From Ctenosaura bakeri (taxonomy: Eukaryota; Chordata; Lepidosauria; Squamata; Iguanidae), in assembly GCA_948474755.1 (NCBI GenBank), contig CAOLHI010002136.1, forward strand, positions 558,001 through 622,000: a stretch of DNA of 64,000 bases, given 5' to 3'. Below, one piece after another: positions 11,416-21,387 of the stretch. The notes below the pieces were generated by a model. It saw only the letters and a program-made list of their open reading frames with translations, made no database searches and was not told where the DNA came from. A program made the position numbers and the translations under genes. Position 1 is the first letter of the stretch; the number at the start of each line of letters is the position of its first letter.

Positions 11416-11725
11416 TTTGTTCATACCCTGCTTTTTTCTCAAGACTGGGGCCATTTCCTCACTACACTGTTATCGTGCTATGATTCCACTTTCAACATCC
11501 TATGGATTCCTGGTGTTTGCAGTTTAGGAAGGGGCTTTTATTATTCTCAGCCAGACAGCTCTTTGGCTTCAGTAAACTGCAAACCCCAGAATTCCACAGG
11601 ATGGCATTATAACAGTGTAGTGTGGAAATGGCCTGGGAGTCGAAGTGGCTTACATGTTTAAAAGATTACAATTAAAAACAGTCAACATTAAAACTGAATT
11701 AAACTATTAATCGTTTTAAAAAAAA
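11415..11725 (-). mobile_element. Retrotransposon 3' end split by a MITE
   Basis: The complement reads TGTAAGCCACTTCGACTCCC, then (after removal of the MITE) AGTCTTGAGAAAAAAGCAGG and GTATGAACAAAA. This is the closing segment of a lizard L2/CR1-like 3' end. Its two halves are separated by the element at 11449-11633. Family assignment is tentative. Confidence 0.5.
11449..11633. mobile_element. GGCC-ended palindromic MITE with TGG duplication
   Basis: Ends GGCCATTTCCTCACT and AGTGTGGAAATGGCC. TGG occurs on both sides (11446-11448, 11634-11636). Removing the element and one TGG joins the two halves of the surrounding retrotransposon tail, which defines both ends and the 3-bp duplication. 185 bp. 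Confidence 0.9.
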
Positions 11726-11751
11726 AACCACTTTAAAAAGATTTTTAAAAA

Positions 11752-12747
11752 TCTAATATATATAAGTCAACGTTGGTCTGTTTGTCTGTGTCAGGCAGAG
11801 AAGACCTCATATGATTGGCTGCCTAAGAAGAAGGAGAGTCTTAGGTGGGGAAAAAAGTGTTGTCACCTTGCTATAGGAGGCTGCTTGGCAGAGATCCTTT
11901 CCCCTTCTCCTCCTCACTAGCTTTCTAAGAGATTAGTAATTTAGTTTTTCATGTTGTCCTAAGAGGAGGCTTCCACACATCTTTTTTTTTAAAAAAAATC
12001 AGCCTATCTGCTTCTTAAGAAGCTTGTATTTTATGAACTTTTGAGGGCATTTTGCCCAACTTTGACTCTACATCTGATGTAGGACCTAGTATGGTAACTG
12101 GTATGGCAGCACCTCTTTAAACATTTTGTGACAATTTGGCCACATTCTCAGCTCCCATCCCAGGCCTTTTAAACCCATTTCCTTGGCCCTAAACTCCCTC
12201 AGCACTTTGTTCTTCTCTCATTTCCTTGGCTGCTCATTTTTCCCTGCCCAGAATTCCTAGGCCTCCTGTTTCTTTTTATTTACTATCTCTTGCACAATGC
12301 TTTTTTCCCTTTTCTTTTCTTTCTTTTTAACTTCTGCAACATGAGCCACCTGGGAGAAATGAAATGAAGGAAAGGCATATAAGACAACCTGTGGTTAATG
12401 GGTTTGCAGAGAGCACCCAGCGGCTCTTTTGACCCTGTACCTTGCTTGGATTTTGTGGATTTGACTACTTGTGCTGGCCTGATGATCAATCTCAGGGACT
12501 TTAATTATGGCTCACATTTGTTGAAAAACAATCTAAGTTACATTCCATTTTGACTGATGATATATTGTGTTGACTGAGTCAGTTTATCTGTGTGTTTGAT
12601 TCTTTACCGAGATGTTGGAGAACTTCTGGATCTCACACACTGTTGGAGACAGGCTGAGAGGATAGCTTTTCTTATGTTCTCCTTGCCTCCTGAAATCCTA
12701 AATAGCTCTGATGAAACCTATCAATATTTCTTAGGCATCAGGACATG
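11752..12747. other. Intergenic; possible Helitron-like 5' end at 11752
   Basis: TCTAATATATATAAGTCAAC followed by GTTTGTCTGTG resembles the 5' terminus of many Helitrons (TCTATATATATAA then TGTCTG repeats). I do not find a matching hairpin plus CTRR 3' end, so this is only a resemblance. The rest of the interval contains no gene that I can see. Confidence 0.3.
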
Positions 12748-12949
12748 GGCCATTTCTGCACTACACTGTTATAATGCTGTTATTCCATTTTCAATAGCTT
12801 ATGGAATCTTGGGCTTTGCAGTTTAGGGAGGGGTATTTAGAATTACCAGCCAGAGAGCTCTTTGGCCTCAGTAAACTACAAAGCCCAGAATCCCACAGGA
12901 TGTTAGAAGTGGAATAATAGCACTATAACAGTGCAGTGTGGAAACAGCC
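12748..12949. mobile_element. GGCC-ended palindromic MITE with ATG duplication
   Basis: Starts GGCCATTTCTGCACTACACT and ends AGTGTGGAAACAGCC. ATG lies immediately outside both ends (12745-12747, 12950-12952). It is 202 bp with palindromic arms and no coding capacity. Confidence 0.9.
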
Positions 12950-13474
12950 ATGAATGGGAAGTTCCCACTTCCTGTTCCCATAGGAAGTGCTTTTTCTTGG
13001 TCTCAGGGTGATTCCTAACCCAACTTGGAAATGTTCTGCTGTCCATTAGGAAAGGACAGTGTGGACTGAAAGGGTCAAAATCCTTTTCCTCTAGCAGTGC
13101 TGTTCTGAACCAACTGGCAAACTAGAGTTGCTGCGTTTCATTCCAAAGAAGGATTAAAATTTTGAGCGATCTAGTTATATATTACCAATGTAATAAATAA
13201 TTAAAAGGGAACTGATATTAAGTGATCTGAGATCTTAGACAGTTTTTATTTGTTAACAGTACACAAACAGAATTTGGAAAATTCCTGAGAGAACTTGCTT
13301 GTATCTGAGTAATGCAGTTGTGCTCCTTATTGGCTGATCTTTATTTTTTCTTGCTCTGCAGTATCAAGCTCCTACCCTTTCTTTCTACAATTTTTCTTGC
13401 TGAGCGGCAGAAAGTCTGTAGGAAAGAAAGGCCATTTTGTATGTTGCAGGACTTCAAAAGAGTCAGTTGTCCCT
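12950..13474. other. Intergenic, nothing recognised
   Basis: No exon or named repeat. Overlapping short ORFs on both strands near 13340-13560 have no domain. Confidence 0.5.
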
Positions 13475-13883
13475 GGCCCTTTTCGCACGCAGTTTCTGTA
13501 GCGTGAGGACCCCTTGAGCGTCGCGTAAATGGGAGAGTCGGTCCGTACGACGCACTCCCATTCATGCAACGCTCATAAGCCTAAAGTGGGATGTGAGCGC
13601 ATTTTCTTATTTTCGGCTCTAAGCTCAATACTCCCGGGGCCCTTGCTCACTTACCTGCATGCGGTGCGTCGAATGAGCCGGGCCAGTCGTGCTTCGTCCC
13701 CCAGCACAGCCTGCAGCTCCCAGACTGCGTTGCAGAAGGAAGGGGTGGGGCGCTAGCACGACGGTCGCGCTACCAGGAAGTGACCTGCGGGACAAAGGAG
13801 CGGGGAAGAGGCAGCATTCCAGATGAGGTTTTTTGCGTGAGATGCCTTCTCCAGTCGCGCAAACGGGTAACATGTGAAAAGCC
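13475..13883. mobile_element. GC-rich GGCC-ended element, separate family
   Basis: Starts GGCCCTTTTCGCACGC and ends ACATGTGAAAAGCC, an inverted repeat with one gap, around a CpG-rich interior (GTCGCGTAAAT, GGTCCGTACGACGC, TCGCGCTACC). The terminus is the same type as in the other GGCC elements but the interior is unrelated. About 409 bp, non-coding. Its high CpG content suggests it is younger than its neighbours or still resists CpG decay. Confidence 0.65.
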
Positions 13884-14242
13884 TCCCTATCAGGCATTTC
13901 CTTGTCTCAGCAGATGCAAGGTATCCAAGGCTTATTCTGATCATCAGTGACCCCAAAATGACCCCCTTCTCACACAGAGAGTATGTCACAGTACTAAGCA
14001 ATCATCTTACCAGCCTTCATTTGATAGCCTTTCATTTCACTCTCTTGTGCTGTTGACAAATGCACTTGCAAATGCTTGTTCTATGATATAACATCTGGCT
14101 TTTACAGTTAAAATTTTACAGAATTTTACAGAAGGAGAACCAAAGTAGCAGAGGAGGGCTTAAGAACATGTAACTCTAGGTTCATAAACCTGGAGGAGAT
14201 ACACAGCCTAGTCACATTTACCACTAAGTTCATTAAGACATA
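13884..14242. other. Intergenic, nothing recognised
   Basis: AT-rich spacer between two transposon pieces. Confidence 0.5.
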
Positions 14243-14338
14243 GACCATTTCCACACTAGACTTTTATAGCGCTGTTATTCCACTTTCAATAACCTATGGA
14301 ATCCTGGGGTTTGCAGTTTAGGGATGGGCCTTAAAGGT
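14243..14338. mobile_element. GGCC-ended palindromic MITE, one arm
   Basis: GACCATTTCCACACT through TGGGGTTTGCAGTTTAGGG matches the left arm of the 200-bp palindromic family, then homology stops. The right arm has been lost. Confidence 0.8.
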
Positions 14339-14506
14339 CCCTGGATGCCCCCATCACAGAAAGAAAAAGGAAAGAACATGCTTCAAAAATTGGAGAATTG
14401 TTCCTCCACTAGCCCCTAGGGGGTGCAATTTAACCACAAAATAATACTTCCTGAACACCCTAATGAATTCATGAGTCTCTCCCTTCCAAAATAGTTTCCA
14501 CACTTA

Positions 14507-14961
14507 GGCCATTTCCGCATGGGGTGAGGGAATCGCCTCACGCCGCTACTTACCGGATCTTCTGGCTCCCCAGTCCGGTCCAGGCTGCTCCGGAGCAGTG
14601 CATGGTTGTCGATCCGCTCTGCTCCGGTATCCAAAATGGCAGCTTCCAGTTGGTCATGGGTCTCGACCAACTGCTGAAACTCGCTAACCTAAAGTCTGCC
14701 CTCAGCAGATCGCAGGCTCACATTGGTGCAAGCCTGCAAATCTGCACAAAGGAGCAAGCTCGCAGTAGCACGCTCTGTGCTTTTGAAAGACCGGAAAAAT
14801 CAGGTCTTTCAAAAGCACACTGGAGGACCACTTGGGTCGTTCCGGAGCAGACTGAGGTGCAGATCTACACTAAGTAGTCCAGACCCAGTCCACTCCAAGG
14901 TGCAGAAGTCCTCCATGGAGGACGCACTGCACCGTTTTAAATACCCCGTGTGGCAATGGCC
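14507..14961 (+). mobile_element. GC-rich GGCC-ended DNA element, copy C, TTA duplication
   Basis: Begins GGCCATTTCCGCAT and ends TGTGGCAATGGCC, with TTA on both sides (14504-14506, 14962-14964). The 455-bp interior is collinear with copy B at 9181. A TTA duplication fits the TWA preference of PIF/Harbinger transposases (family knowledge; assignment inferred). The internal ORFs on both strands are GC artefacts. Confidence 0.88.
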
Positions 14962-15684
14962 TTATTTTATTGCAAAGAGCCCAGTGGCTGCATCTTGAAT
15001 TTCTTTTATTGAAATTACTGGGTAGTCCAGGCTGTGTCAGAAGTCTTTTTATTGCCTCTCAGAGAGATCTCCCCAGAGAAAGTTGTAATTGATAATTACA
15101 TTTTTAAATTAATTTACTTATCAAAATCTTTTATTTTATAACACCTTTAAATCAAGCTATATATTTTACAGATAACTGCATATTTATATACCTCTAATTT
15201 TTATGCATTAAAAATAACACATACTTGTAGTTTTCTTCTTATTAATGGGAGTTTTCAGATGCTATTGAGGTGTTCTGGGGCTGTAGATGCTATAGAAAGA
15301 GAGGCTAAGATCTTGCACTGTCAGGTGTAACTACAGCAATGGGGCCCTATCGTTACCTCTTAAGCCAGGCAGTGCCCCAGTGAAAGGGATTCCAAAGCAG
15401 AGCTAGGAAGTGATCTCTGTCACAACGCACATTGAACCAGGCAGCTGGAGAGACCCCACTGGTTCCTGTTGCATCTGCTTGTCTCAATATGGTCTCAAGC
15501 AGGAAGAAGCCACACTTGTCATTTCCCAGTGTCCCAATCAGCATCACCTCAAAAACACTTTGGTCAGGGACCTATTTGGCTATGGTAGGCTTTTGAGGTC
15601 ACATTTGATCATCAGTACTTATAAACATGAATCCCCAAAATTACAAATTTTAAGTTCAGCTTGTGTGTGGGGGGGTTGTGTTTC
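14962..15684. other. Intergenic, nothing recognised
   Basis: AT-rich spacer without recognisable exon or repeat. Confidence 0.5.
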
Positions 15685-15892
15685 TTCAAGTCACCTGTTA
15701 ACTTATGATGACCACATGAATTGCACAGGATTTTCTTAGACAAGGAATACTCAGAGGTGGTTTTGCCAGTTCCTTCCTCTGAAATACAGCCAGCAGCACA
15801 TGCTATTCATTGGCAGACTCTCATCCAAGTTCTAACCAGGGCTGACCCTGCTTAACTTCTGAGATCAGATGGGATTGGGTATCCCCTGTTTA
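15685..15892 (-). mobile_element. 5S-rRNA-headed SINE (5S-Sauria type)
   Basis: The right end, read on the minus strand, is a diverged 5S rRNA head: on the plus strand ACTCTCATCCAAGTTCTAAC and CCTGCTTAACTTCTGAGATC mirror the 3' half of 5S rRNA with its internal promoter. The remainder (CTTCAAGTCACCTG, GGATTTTCTTAGACAAGGAA, CCAGTTCCTTCCTCTGAAAT) is the tail used by the tRNA-headed SINEs at 4757 and 28888. This 5S-plus-shared-tail arrangement is known from squamates and is my best evidence for the host group. Confidence 0.85.
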
Positions 15893-16184
15893 TTCAACAG
15901 GTTAGCGGCCAGAGCCTTGTCAAAAAGCAGAAATCATCAAGATTTAATCAAGTTCAAAATTATATACATTTTAGAGCACCTCTCATAGGCAACAGCTATT
16001 GTCAATAAAGCAAATTATCTGCCTGCTTTTTTTTTTAAAAAAATCACATATCAATTAAGCCCTAGCGTTTCTTCACATGTAAGTTATTTTATATATAACA
16101 AACAATATGTGTGCATCACAAATGCTAGTCTGAAACATAATTCAATTTCATAGCATAAATCCTATAGGGTTGCATAGCATACAT
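15893..16184. other. Intergenic spacer
   Basis: AT-rich; contains T-run then A-run (16028-16043). Nothing else recognised. Confidence 0.4.
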
Positions 16185-16640
16185 CTCCATATTTATTTAC
16201 TTTTTATTTATCTATTGCATTTATGGGCTTCCTTTCTCCCAGAATAGAACCCAAGGAGGCTTCCAAAACAGTTAAAAACAATTCACAAGAAAAACTAAAA
16301 TTATTGAAATTAACCATATAAATCAGCAGGAGATCGTTATTAAGAGCATATAAAAGTTAAAAACTAAAATAAAACTTCCTAATAAAAAAGCTCCCTCACT
16401 CACACATTCGAAGCCTGATTGAAAAGAAATGTTTTTGGGTGTCAACGAAAGGAGAGCAAGGCAGCTTAGCCTCCTGTGGAAAGGCGTTCCAGAGGGTGGG
16501 AGCAGCCATTGAGCAGGATGTCTCCCATGTCCTCACCAAGCAAACCTGGAATGGTAGCAGGGAGAAAGCCGTCTCCTGCAGATCTTAGAAATCTGGAAGG
16601 TTTATATAGTGGAATTATGCACTGATAGTGCTGCCCATTC
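16185..16640 (-). mobile_element. Retrotransposon-like interspersed fragment
   Basis: At the left edge TTTATTTACTTTTTATTTAT is the complement of a TAAATA-type tail, followed by TTTATGGGCTTCC, the complement of a common lizard retrotransposon closing segment. The right part (GGCGTTCCAGAGGGTGGGAG) is also widespread repeat sequence. Family not determined. Confidence 0.4.
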
Positions 16641-17864
16641 AGTGTGTTGAATGACAACATTGTGTAGATGAATGTACAACTTAATATGGATCTTGTGCAC
16701 CTGTCAAACTTATCTCATGCACATGCATGTCAGCATGGACAACAGCACCACATGCATAAATGAGTATAGATGTTCTACATTGGGCAAGAATATATAGCTT
16801 TTTCCATAGAGCAACATAGTTGTGCAGAAGACATCAATTGGATTCCAGCTATGTATTAGGAACTGTTATGCAATGTTCAGAAACCATTTTAGGCAATGGA
16901 CTGGACAGCTAGACAAGCTACCTGCTAGATAATCTGCTGGACTGAGTAATCCATGGAAAAAACAGTATAACCTACCTATGTTGGAGATAGAAGCAAATTC
17001 CTGCCAGAGTTGTAGGGTTCTGTCACTGCCTTGTGAAAATAAATGCATTGTACTTCACTCTGAATACCTAAATACCTAGATCTTCCTTTAAGAAAATAGC
17101 AGTAGAAAACTGAATGGCTTGTCACCAATGGAAGTGAAGATGGTGGCTATTTCCAGAGGGGGAGCCACTGCTGTCTTTGGCTATGGATGTAAATGTTTGT
17201 TGCTCTCATTCCCAGCATTGGTTGCAATGAATAATTTGAAATTTCTGCACAATTTGAAAAAAGTAAGGAATTTTTAAAACTCAATGAAAAATTCTGAAGT
17301 TTTTTAAGGTACAAACAGTGCAGAATATCAAGTTTTGCAAAGTACTCAATAAATCCTGCAGAAACTTGCATTTTCACCAAAAACTTGCATTTTTCTCTAT
17401 ACTTTTTGTACCCTACTGCACACTTGACACATACATAGTACAGTACCAGTCAAGTGAACAACCTTAAAAAAAGAGTGCAAATTACAGAAATATTTGTGGA
17501 GTATTTGTTACCCACTGCAGAGACTTCCCCTTAGTCTATGCATAATTATTTTGGTGGACTGTAATTCTTGTTCTTGGATCTATGGTAAGAACTTTTGAGG
17601 AGGCATGACTTTCCTCAGAAAGTTTCTTGCATCATTGAGAATTATTTGGGGATGATTTTGTGTGGGTTTTTTTAGGTATTCTTATATACCTACATATGGC
17701 ATCTTAATTGAGTAAGTCTTTAGTGTTCATGGTCCAAAGTCCTTTTCATCAGATGCATGAAGTGTTCCTCTAAATTGGCAGGTATATGTATACAAGTTCA
17801 TGAGGGGAACAGTCAGCTTATTATAAAAGTGCAGATCATGGCAATGGAGATGTACATTCCAGCT
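16641..17864. other. Intergenic, nothing recognised
   Basis: No exon with coding character and no repeat I can name. Confidence 0.5.
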
Positions 17865-18376
17865 TGTTTGAGATGGAGTTATACCTCCTCTGAAGAATCA
17901 GGTTCACATCTTGGGGGTATTCTTGAACCCAATAATGATTCTATGGGAGTATGTGGCTGCTGTGGTCAGGAGTACCTTTGCCCGGCATTGGTTGATGTGC
18001 CAAATGCACCCCTTCTTTTGAAAGGTAGATCTGGTCACAGTTGTCCATGCCTTAACTGCCTCTTTATTAGATTTGAGATATATGCTCTAAGTGGAGCTGC
18101 CCTTGAAAAGTGTTCATCAAATACAGCTATTAAAAAAATGGGGCAACCAGACTAGCATGAACATTAGAGATAATATGTCTTGGGTCTTGAATCAACCGCA
18201 CTAGCTTCCAATTTTATTTCCAAGCTCAGTTCCAGGTGCTGGTTTTAATCTATAAAGCCAAAGAGAGCTGGGGCCAAGGTATCTGAAGTAGTGCTTCATT
18301 CTTTCTGAGCCTCCCCAGAACATGATGTTTTCAAGAGTAGTCCTGTTGCACGTTCCATACACAAAACTGGTTAAGA
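17865..18376 (+). mobile_element. L2-type LINE pol C-terminal fragment
   Basis: CTTGGGGGTATTCTTGAACC matches the same position of the L2 at 35719-35738 (CTTGGGGGTGCTCCTGGACT), and TTTTAATCTATAAAGCC matches its C-terminal region. Frames are broken. A hAT element is inserted at its right edge. Confidence 0.65.
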
Positions 18377-18860
18377 CACATGTGTCAAACACAAGGCCCA
18401 TGGGCCGAATCCAGTCCACCAGGTCATTTTATGTGGCCCTCACACGTCTCTTGCAGCTGCAGCTCTCCCCCTGCCTGGCAAGCCCAATCCCCACATTGTG
18501 GGTCCTGTCTGCTGGTATTCTGAAGAGGAGCCCAGCAGCCAGTGCTCACAATCTACGTCTACTTCTGACTGCTCCTCTGTCCAAGTCTCACCATCAGACC
18601 ATTGCCATGGGTTACCATGACAATGCTTTGCGCAGCTCACAAGAGTTGGACAGAGGAGCAGTCAGAAGTAGAGGTAGATCACAAGTGCTGACTACTGGAC
18701 CCCTCTTCAGAATACTGGCAGCCGGGGGTCCATAATGTGGGGATTGGGCTCACCAGGTACAGGGAGGGGCAGGGGGCAGAAAGACCCACAAGAGAGGGGG
18801 AGCAGAAATCTTACAGATATCTTACAGTATCTTAAGGTGAAATTGAGTTTGACACCCCTG
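18377..18860. mobile_element. hAT-type nonautonomous element
   Basis: The right end is GAGTTTGACACCCCTG and the left end CACATGTGTCAAACAC, a decayed version of the hAT terminus CAGGGGTGTCAAAC and its inverse. The flanks are GGTTAAGA (18369-18376) and GTCTAAGA (18861-18868), an 8-bp target duplication with two differences, as expected of hAT. Inside, 18545-18595 and 18640-18690 are inverted copies (for example GACTGCTCCTCTGTCCAA versus GGACAGAGGAGCAGTC). No transposase is encoded. Confidence 0.85.
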
Positions 18861-19449
18861 GTCTAAGAGGAAAGTGTCTCCCTCTACCATTTCATCTCAT
18901 GAAAGTGTCTCCCTCTACCATTTCAGGGTGAGGCAACGCTCCCTGCTCAGCAACCACAGAAAAGAGCCCTAATAAATTACCAGTAACACTAAGGAGGCCA
19001 AGTACAAAGGCAGTTTTGTCATGAACAGAGCAATAGAGTTGCCACCAAATGTACATTTCTTTAACATTGAATTTTTAAAAAAATGACTGTTGTATAAGTT
19101 TGTAAAAGAATCCAGTTATGGCTAAGATTGACTGGCTTTTGTCTATGGAATCCTAAAGATTCCTGGAGCAGTTCCATCTAAGAAAGAAAATCCTTTTAAA
19201 ATTTACAAAGCTCTCAAAAGTTTAAGAAATGGGAATTCTCTGCTGGAAGTGACCTGGAAAGAAAGGCTAGACCAGTTTGCTAGGGTGGCTGGCAACCAAG
19301 TCCCAGGTGCCTCACTTAATTTTACCTTATATAAAACAAATATTATAAATATCACTTATTCCTCCAAAACAACAAATCTAAGAAATGTTCATACTGTTAT
19401 ACATAGCAGCCCATATTCCAAATGAGAACCATTATTAAATGTTTAAAAT
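18861..19449. other. Intergenic with a 25-bp direct duplication
   Basis: GAAAGTGTCTCCCTCTACCA plus TTTCA occurs at 18870-18894 and again at 18901-18925, identical, just beyond the hAT element. The remainder shows nothing recognised. Confidence 0.6.
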
Positions 19450-19960
19450 TAATCATCTGGAATTCTGTGTCCAGTTCTGTCACTGCAGTTCAAGAAGGAT
19501 TCTGCCAAGGTAGGACACATCCAGACAAAGGGAGATCAAGATGGTAAAAGGCCTGGAAACCATGCTCTATGATGAACAGTTTACAGAACTGGATACGTTG
19601 AGCTTGGAGAGAAAATTGAGAGATGACACAATAGCTCTGTTTAAGCACCTGCAGAAATGTTATGCAGAAAATAGAGCAAGCTTGGTTCTGCTGCTTAAGA
19701 GTAGGACACAAAACATTGAATTCAAATTACAAGAAAAGAGATTCTAGCCAAACATTATGGAGATTGTTCTGATTGTCAGAGCTGTTTGACAGTGGGGTAA
19801 GACTGTTTCACGGGTGTGTGTGGAATGACTTCTCCTTTGGAAGTCTAAACAGAAGTTGGATGGGTGTGTCTCAGGAGTGATTCAGCTGTCTATTCCTGTA
19901 TGCCAAGGGGTTTGAACTAGATGGCCCTTGCTGTCAATCCCTGCTCTGTGATTCTATTAT
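19450..19960 (+). mobile_element. CR1 LINE 3' end
   Basis: TGTGTCCAGTTCTG, ATGGTAAAAGGCCTGGAAAC, TTCAAATTACAAGAAAAGAG and the closing GTGATTCTATTA correspond in order to the last 500 bp of the CR1 at 25840-28173. The remaining open stretch (19541-19747) is a decayed pol C-terminus, not a host gene. Confidence 0.8.
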
Positions 19961-20142
19961 TTATATCCCCCATTTCTTCTTAGTTGATCAAGGTGGTGTA
20001 CCTTATGTTATCCCTAAAACAACGGGGTAGTTTAGTGATTAGGTCAAGGCTACCCTGCAATCTTCAAAGCCAAGTAATGATTTGAACCTAATTCACTGTC
20101 TAGCACTCTGAGTGCTATACTACATTTTTATGCCAACACTGT

Positions 20143-21387
20143 GGCCCTTTCTGCACCCTACCTTTTAGCGAAGGCATTTAGTGGGGAGGGGAGTCTGACA
20201 GGAGCACTCCCCTCCACACCAACTGGCTACTTGTGGAAGGGAGCACAACGGCTGTGCCTCTTCCTTCTGCAGCACAGCTGGATACTTTCCCAGGCTGTGC
20301 TGGGGCAGGAAGCACAGCCATTGCACTTCTGCAGCTTCTGGAGGACAGGTAAGTCCAGGATGGTGGTACTATCGAGGGTCATTTGTTACCCTGAAAACTG
20401 GGGGTCCCGCGAGGGGCACCTGGCTTTGCCAATTAAAAATACCAAAGATGGGGAAATTAGAACTCAGAGCACTGGTTTTGCTAGCAAGAGGCAGGGTAAC
20501 GAAGCGAGATCTTTCACCCTATGTCTACAGCGTCGGGTTAGAGAGTGGCTAGACAAAGTGGTTCCAAACAATGAACAATTCTTTATTAAGAAGAAAACAC
20601 AGAAGACGAACATAAACTAACTAGTGTAGAAAAGACAGAGAGTTGTAAGGAGAGGCAATACGACCTGTTCCGTAGTCCTGGGGAGAGGTTGGAGATTCGA
20701 GGAAGAAAGCTCAGCGTGGGGCGCTAAGGGGAGTCCTTTAAACACACCAACAGCAGGGCGGGATGGCAGTCAAAGGTGATCTGAGGATCGGTTACAAGTG
20801 AGTGGTTTTTATAGGGAAGATCGTGCCTTTCGGCTATGGCAGTCCCAAAGGAGAACAAAAGAGGTTTCGATGCTGGACAAAAGGATTTGGTGAGGTCAGG
20901 TTTAGCATGATGGGATTTGCATGTAGAAACAATACCTTTGGCAGAGATGTTGATGGCCCAACTCACAAGAGTAATTTGACTGAGAGCCACGTGGCTATTG
21001 AGGAGTCTGTGGTGGGAAGTTCCCTAAAGCTTCGGGTGAGTTTTGGGTTGCTGGCTACAAAGAGAAATGGAATGTAAATCATTAACGGCCACTCTCTGTC
21101 CGTGCTTATCCGGAGAACTTTGCGAACACTTGAGATGAGGTAATTGCAACCAGTCCAGCTAAGGCCAAATTAAATGATATCAAAAGGATATCTTGGGATC
21201 CTCACCAAGGGTGCCATAGCAGAAATAACACATTGATGGGGAAAACCCATCAATGATTTCATCGGTGTTTGTGCCACCTGGGGATGGAAGAAGGACAAGA
21301 CTGCAACAACATCATGCAGAAGCATTGTCGTGGTCCTGTCCTCCTCCTATCCCCATTGTGGGATGGGAGGGCAGTGCAGAAAAGGCC
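20143..21387. mobile_element. GGCC-ended element interrupted by an LTR
   Basis: The outer ends are GGCCCTTTCTGCACCC and GGCAGTGCAGAAAAGGCC, an inverted repeat, with flanking triplets TGT and TAT. The 847-bp LTR at 20384-21230 sits inside; without it and one copy of its 4-bp duplication the element is about 394 bp. Non-coding. Confidence 0.75.
20384..21230 (-). mobile_element. Solo LTR with CATT target duplication
   Basis: Runs from TGTTACCCTGA to GAAATAACA, so the ends are TGTTA...TAACA, with CATT on each side (20380-20383, 21231-21234). On the minus strand AATAAAG lies at 20582-20587, which gives the orientation. The related LTR at 59549-60456 shares the terminus, the polyadenylation signal position and segments such as CAATTC/AACAATTC regions and ATGTCTAC(A/G)(G)CGTC. 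A 4-bp duplication and LTRs of 850-900 bp fit a class I (gamma-like) endogenous retrovirus; a Ty3-type origin is not excluded. The internal region is absent. Confidence 0.8.

Noticed and set aside
13475..13883. CpG-rich stretch as a promoter
   Set aside because: GGCC-type inverted ends delimit it; no exon or transcription-start signature is adjacent.
15820..15892. A 5S rRNA gene
   Set aside because: Only part of the 5S sequence is present, diverged, and fused to a SINE tail.
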